Below are positions 6,279 through 7,461 of a DNA stretch of 7,461 bases, piece by piece; within the stretch, counting starts at the first letter, position 1, and each line of letters begins with the position of its first letter. The stretch is from Rhodospirillaceae bacterium (GTDB taxonomy: Bacteria; Pseudomonadota; Alphaproteobacteria; Rhodospirillales; 2-02-FULL-58-16). A program made the translations under genes and the position numbers. The stretch lies in the NCBI GenBank assembly GCA_030623425.1, contig JAUXMA010000071.1:1-7461 (forward strand), in the 5' to 3' direction. The notes beneath the pieces were generated by a model. That model was not told where the DNA came from and did not search any database. It worked only from the letters and a program-made list of their open reading frames with translations.

Positions 6279-7186
6279 GCCGCCAGGACGCGGCGGGCGG
6301 CGGCGGCCAGGGCTTCGATCAAGCCCCCGATCCGTTGCTTCAGGGCGGGCAGGCCGGGGCCGCGCTGGAAAGCCAGTTCGTCCATGTAGAGCGCCCGGTT
6401 GATTTCGATCTGCAGGGCGTGAACGCGGTTCGCGATTTTGCCGTAATGGCGGGTCGTGTAGCCGCCGGAATAAGGGCTGTTGCGGGTCACCACGAAACCC
6501 ATTTCGGCGAGCGCCGTCTCGGCGGCGACGGTGATCCCGGGCAGGCAGGCGGCGCCGTGGCAATCGCCGAGGACCATATCGACGCGCTTGTCGCCGGAAT
6601 CCTTGTCCATGGGGCCGCCGATGGAAGGCATCGAGTGACAGTCGATCAAAAGACAGCCGCCGAACTGTTCCCGGGTCTTTTCCAGGAGGCCTTCGAGGGC
6701 ATGGTGATAAGGGATGTAATAGGTTTCCATGCGCCGTTTGGCCTCCTCGAAACGGATTTGGCCGCGATAGATTCTCTCGCCGCTGGTGATGATGCGGGGG
6801 ATGCAGCCGAGACCGACGGCGAGGTGCGGCGAGGATTCGATGATATCGAAAAAAAGAACGGGCAGGTAGTCCGAGAACATCTCGCGGTCAAGCTCCCAGG
6901 GCTGGCGGTTGGGATCGATGTAGGCGCGCGGGAAAAGGGCTTTAAGCATCGGCGCGCCGAGTTCTGGAGCGGCGGCGAACAGCTCGTCGACGAAAGCGTC
7001 CTCGGAGCGCCTGAGCTCTAAAATATCGAGCCGGGATTGGGCGAGGAATTCGTCGGTATAGTCGCGGCCGCTGTGCGGCGATGCGAATACCAAGGGCAAG
7101 GTTTGCCGGTCCGGCGCCAGGATGGCGTATGGGGCGGTGGCGGCCTCACCGCTTTTCGGCGGACGTCCATGATTGTCGGGAGGCAA
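6275..7186 (-). CDS. N-formylglutamate amidohydrolase (FGase) family protein
   Basis: A metal-dependent amidohydrolase of 303 residues from the HutG/FGase family, whose known reaction splits N-formyl-L-glutamate into formate and glutamate. Family blocks in order: FASPHSGRDY (34-43), PRAYIDPNRQPWELD (86-100), the IPYHHAL helix (158-164), IDCHSMPS (181-188, likely metal ligands Asp182 and His184), VLGDCHG (205-211), NSPYSGGYTTRHYG (236-249) and HALQIEINRALYMDE (256-270, Glu261). The chain is full length and intact. The start is TTG 7186, with GGAG 6 nt upstream; no in-frame ATG fits better. There are no hutH, hutU or hutI genes around it, so histidine degradation is not supported and the true substrate may be another N-formyl or N-acyl amino acid. 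It is the first gene of the three-gene minus-strand group, translationally overlapping the GNAT gene. Confidence 0.9.
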   Translation of the reverse strand: MPPDNHGRPPKSGEAATAPYAILAPDRQTLPLVFASPHSGRDYTDEFLAQSRLDILELRRSEDAFVDELFAAAPELGAPMLKALFPRAYIDPNRQPWELDREMFSDYLPVLFFDIIESSPHLAVGLGCIPRIITSGERIYRGQIRFEEAKRRMETYYIPYHHALEGLLEKTREQFGGCLLIDCHSMPSIGGPMDKDSGDKRVDMVLGDCHGAACLPGITVAAETALAEMGFVVTRNSPYSGGYTTRHYGKIANRVHALQIEINRALYMDELAFQRGPGLPALKQRIGGLIEALAAAARRVLAA

Positions 7187-7192
7187 GATGAT

Positions 7193-7196
7193 CTCC
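7193..7196 (-). promoter_or_regulatory. Ribosome-binding site for the TTG start of the FGase gene
   Basis: GGAG on the minus strand lies 6 nt before TTG 7186. The nearest ATG downstream is out of frame, so this site supports the TTG start. Confidence 0.5.
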
Positions 7197-7224
7197 GGTT
7201 ATTCTCGTTGCCGGCCGGGCCGAC

Positions 7225-7246
7225 AAGGGTATCTTAAAAGGGTATC
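7225..7246. repeat. 9-bp direct repeat with 13-nt period
   Basis: AAGGGTATC occurs at 7225-7233 and again at 7238-7246, separated by TTAA. On the minus strand the pair reads GATACCCTT twice, about 39-60 nt upstream of the FGase start. It resembles a tandem binding site for a regulator; no known box is matched. Confidence 0.5.
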
Positions 7247-7300
7247 ACGGTTCTGCTCGCTCTGCTAGCCTCCCCGGCCCGCCGGCGCAATGGTTAAGTG

Positions 7301-7334
7301 CGCCTTGGCGCCGCCAAGCGCGCCTTGCCAAGCG
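7301..7334. repeat. Imperfect tandem of CTTG/CAAG palindromes
   Basis: CTTGGC (7304-7309) pairs with GCCAAG (7313-7318) across 3 nt. A shorter copy, CTTG-C-CAAG, follows at 7324-7332. The half CGCCTTG recurs 20 bp apart (7301 and 7321), and CCAAGCG recurs at 7314 and 7328. In GC-rich DNA such similarity can arise by chance. Confidence 0.35.
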
Positions 7335-7410
7335 GCGGCGTTGGGACTAAAAGGCCTAGTACACCCCGGCGGGATTCCTGACCCCATACGACGGGCTTCC
7401 GAGTTTCCCG

Positions 7411-7439
7411 GCTAGACGCGTGGCGCGCCGTGATGTCAA
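7411..7439 (-). promoter_or_regulatory. Candidate sigma-70 promoter for the FGase-GNAT-transglycosylase operon
   Basis: A perfect -35 box TTGACA (7439-7434 on the minus strand) is followed, after 17 nt, by TCTAGC (7416-7411), which matches the -10 consensus at only three positions. Transcription would start near 7404 and run into the FGase gene. Spacing is ideal but the -10 is weak. Confidence 0.4.
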
Positions 7440-7447
7440 TCCATCAC
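7430..7447. repeat. Inverted repeat GTGATG-N6-CATCAC over the candidate -35 box
   Basis: GTGATG (7430-7435) and CATCAC (7442-7447) are exact reverse complements with a 6-nt spacer. The element covers the TTGACA box, a position typical of a repressor operator. No specific regulator can be named. Confidence 0.45.
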
Positions 7448-7461
7448 AAGCGCCGCGCAAC

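Larger units (their letters stand above)
7187..7461. other. Non-coding region upstream of the FGase operon
   Basis: No open frame of note runs through these 275 bases on either strand, and I could not fold any part into a tRNA. The region holds the candidate promoter, inverted repeat and direct repeat listed separately, plus GC-rich self-complementary stretches around 7301-7340. If the distal promoter is real, the FGase mRNA would have a leader of roughly 215-220 nt. Confidence 0.5.

Noticed and set aside
6335..7021. 228-residue plus-strand open frame
   Set aside because: It is antisense to the FGase gene, whose motifs are continuous. It has no recognisable features of its own.

Overview
The window is GC-rich, densely packed bacterial chromosome. 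Codon use and protein style (GTG and TTG starts, SLT-type transglycosylase, PAT-like GNAT, FGase) suggest an alphaproteobacterium, perhaps of the Rhodospirillales. That assignment is an inference from style, not from a marker gene. There is no rRNA, tRNA, CRISPR array, intact insertion sequence or phage module that I can support.

Layout, left to right. (i) 1-417, plus: the 3' remnant of a REP-associated (IS200-like, Y1/HUH) transposase, cut by the window edge and broken by a frame jump near 247-250. (ii) 400-2918, minus: a likely two-gene unit, first a DHH-family phosphoesterase (1986-2918), then a lipoprotein-type S41 C-terminal processing protease with PDZ domain (400-1917). (iii) 2919-3135: divergent upstream region with a bulged inverted repeat. 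(iv) 3136-4809, plus: a TPR protein with a GT41 (OGT/SPINDLY-type) glycosyltransferase domain. It meets the next gene tail to tail with a 4-base overlap of the stops. (v) 4806-7186, minus: FGase-family amidohydrolase (6275-7186), then a GNAT acetyltransferase overlapping it by ATGA (5727-6278), then an exported lytic transglycosylase (4806-5669) 57 nt downstream. These three probably form one operon. (vi) 7187-7461: non-coding upstream region of that operon, with a candidate promoter, an inverted repeat over its -35 box and a 13-nt-period direct repeat.

How the genes fit together: several products act in or on the envelope. These are the lipoprotein protease, the lytic transglycosylase and possibly the GT41 enzyme if it modifies a surface protein. 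FGase and GNAT act on N-acyl amino compounds in the cytoplasm (deformylation and acetylation). No shared pathway can be shown from sequence alone, and I see no clear undescribed multi-gene system. The points most worth a second look are the ATGA-coupled FGase-GNAT pair outside any hut cluster, the isolated GT41 enzyme, the visibly lower-GC DHH gene, and the regulatory-looking repeats upstream of the FGase operon.
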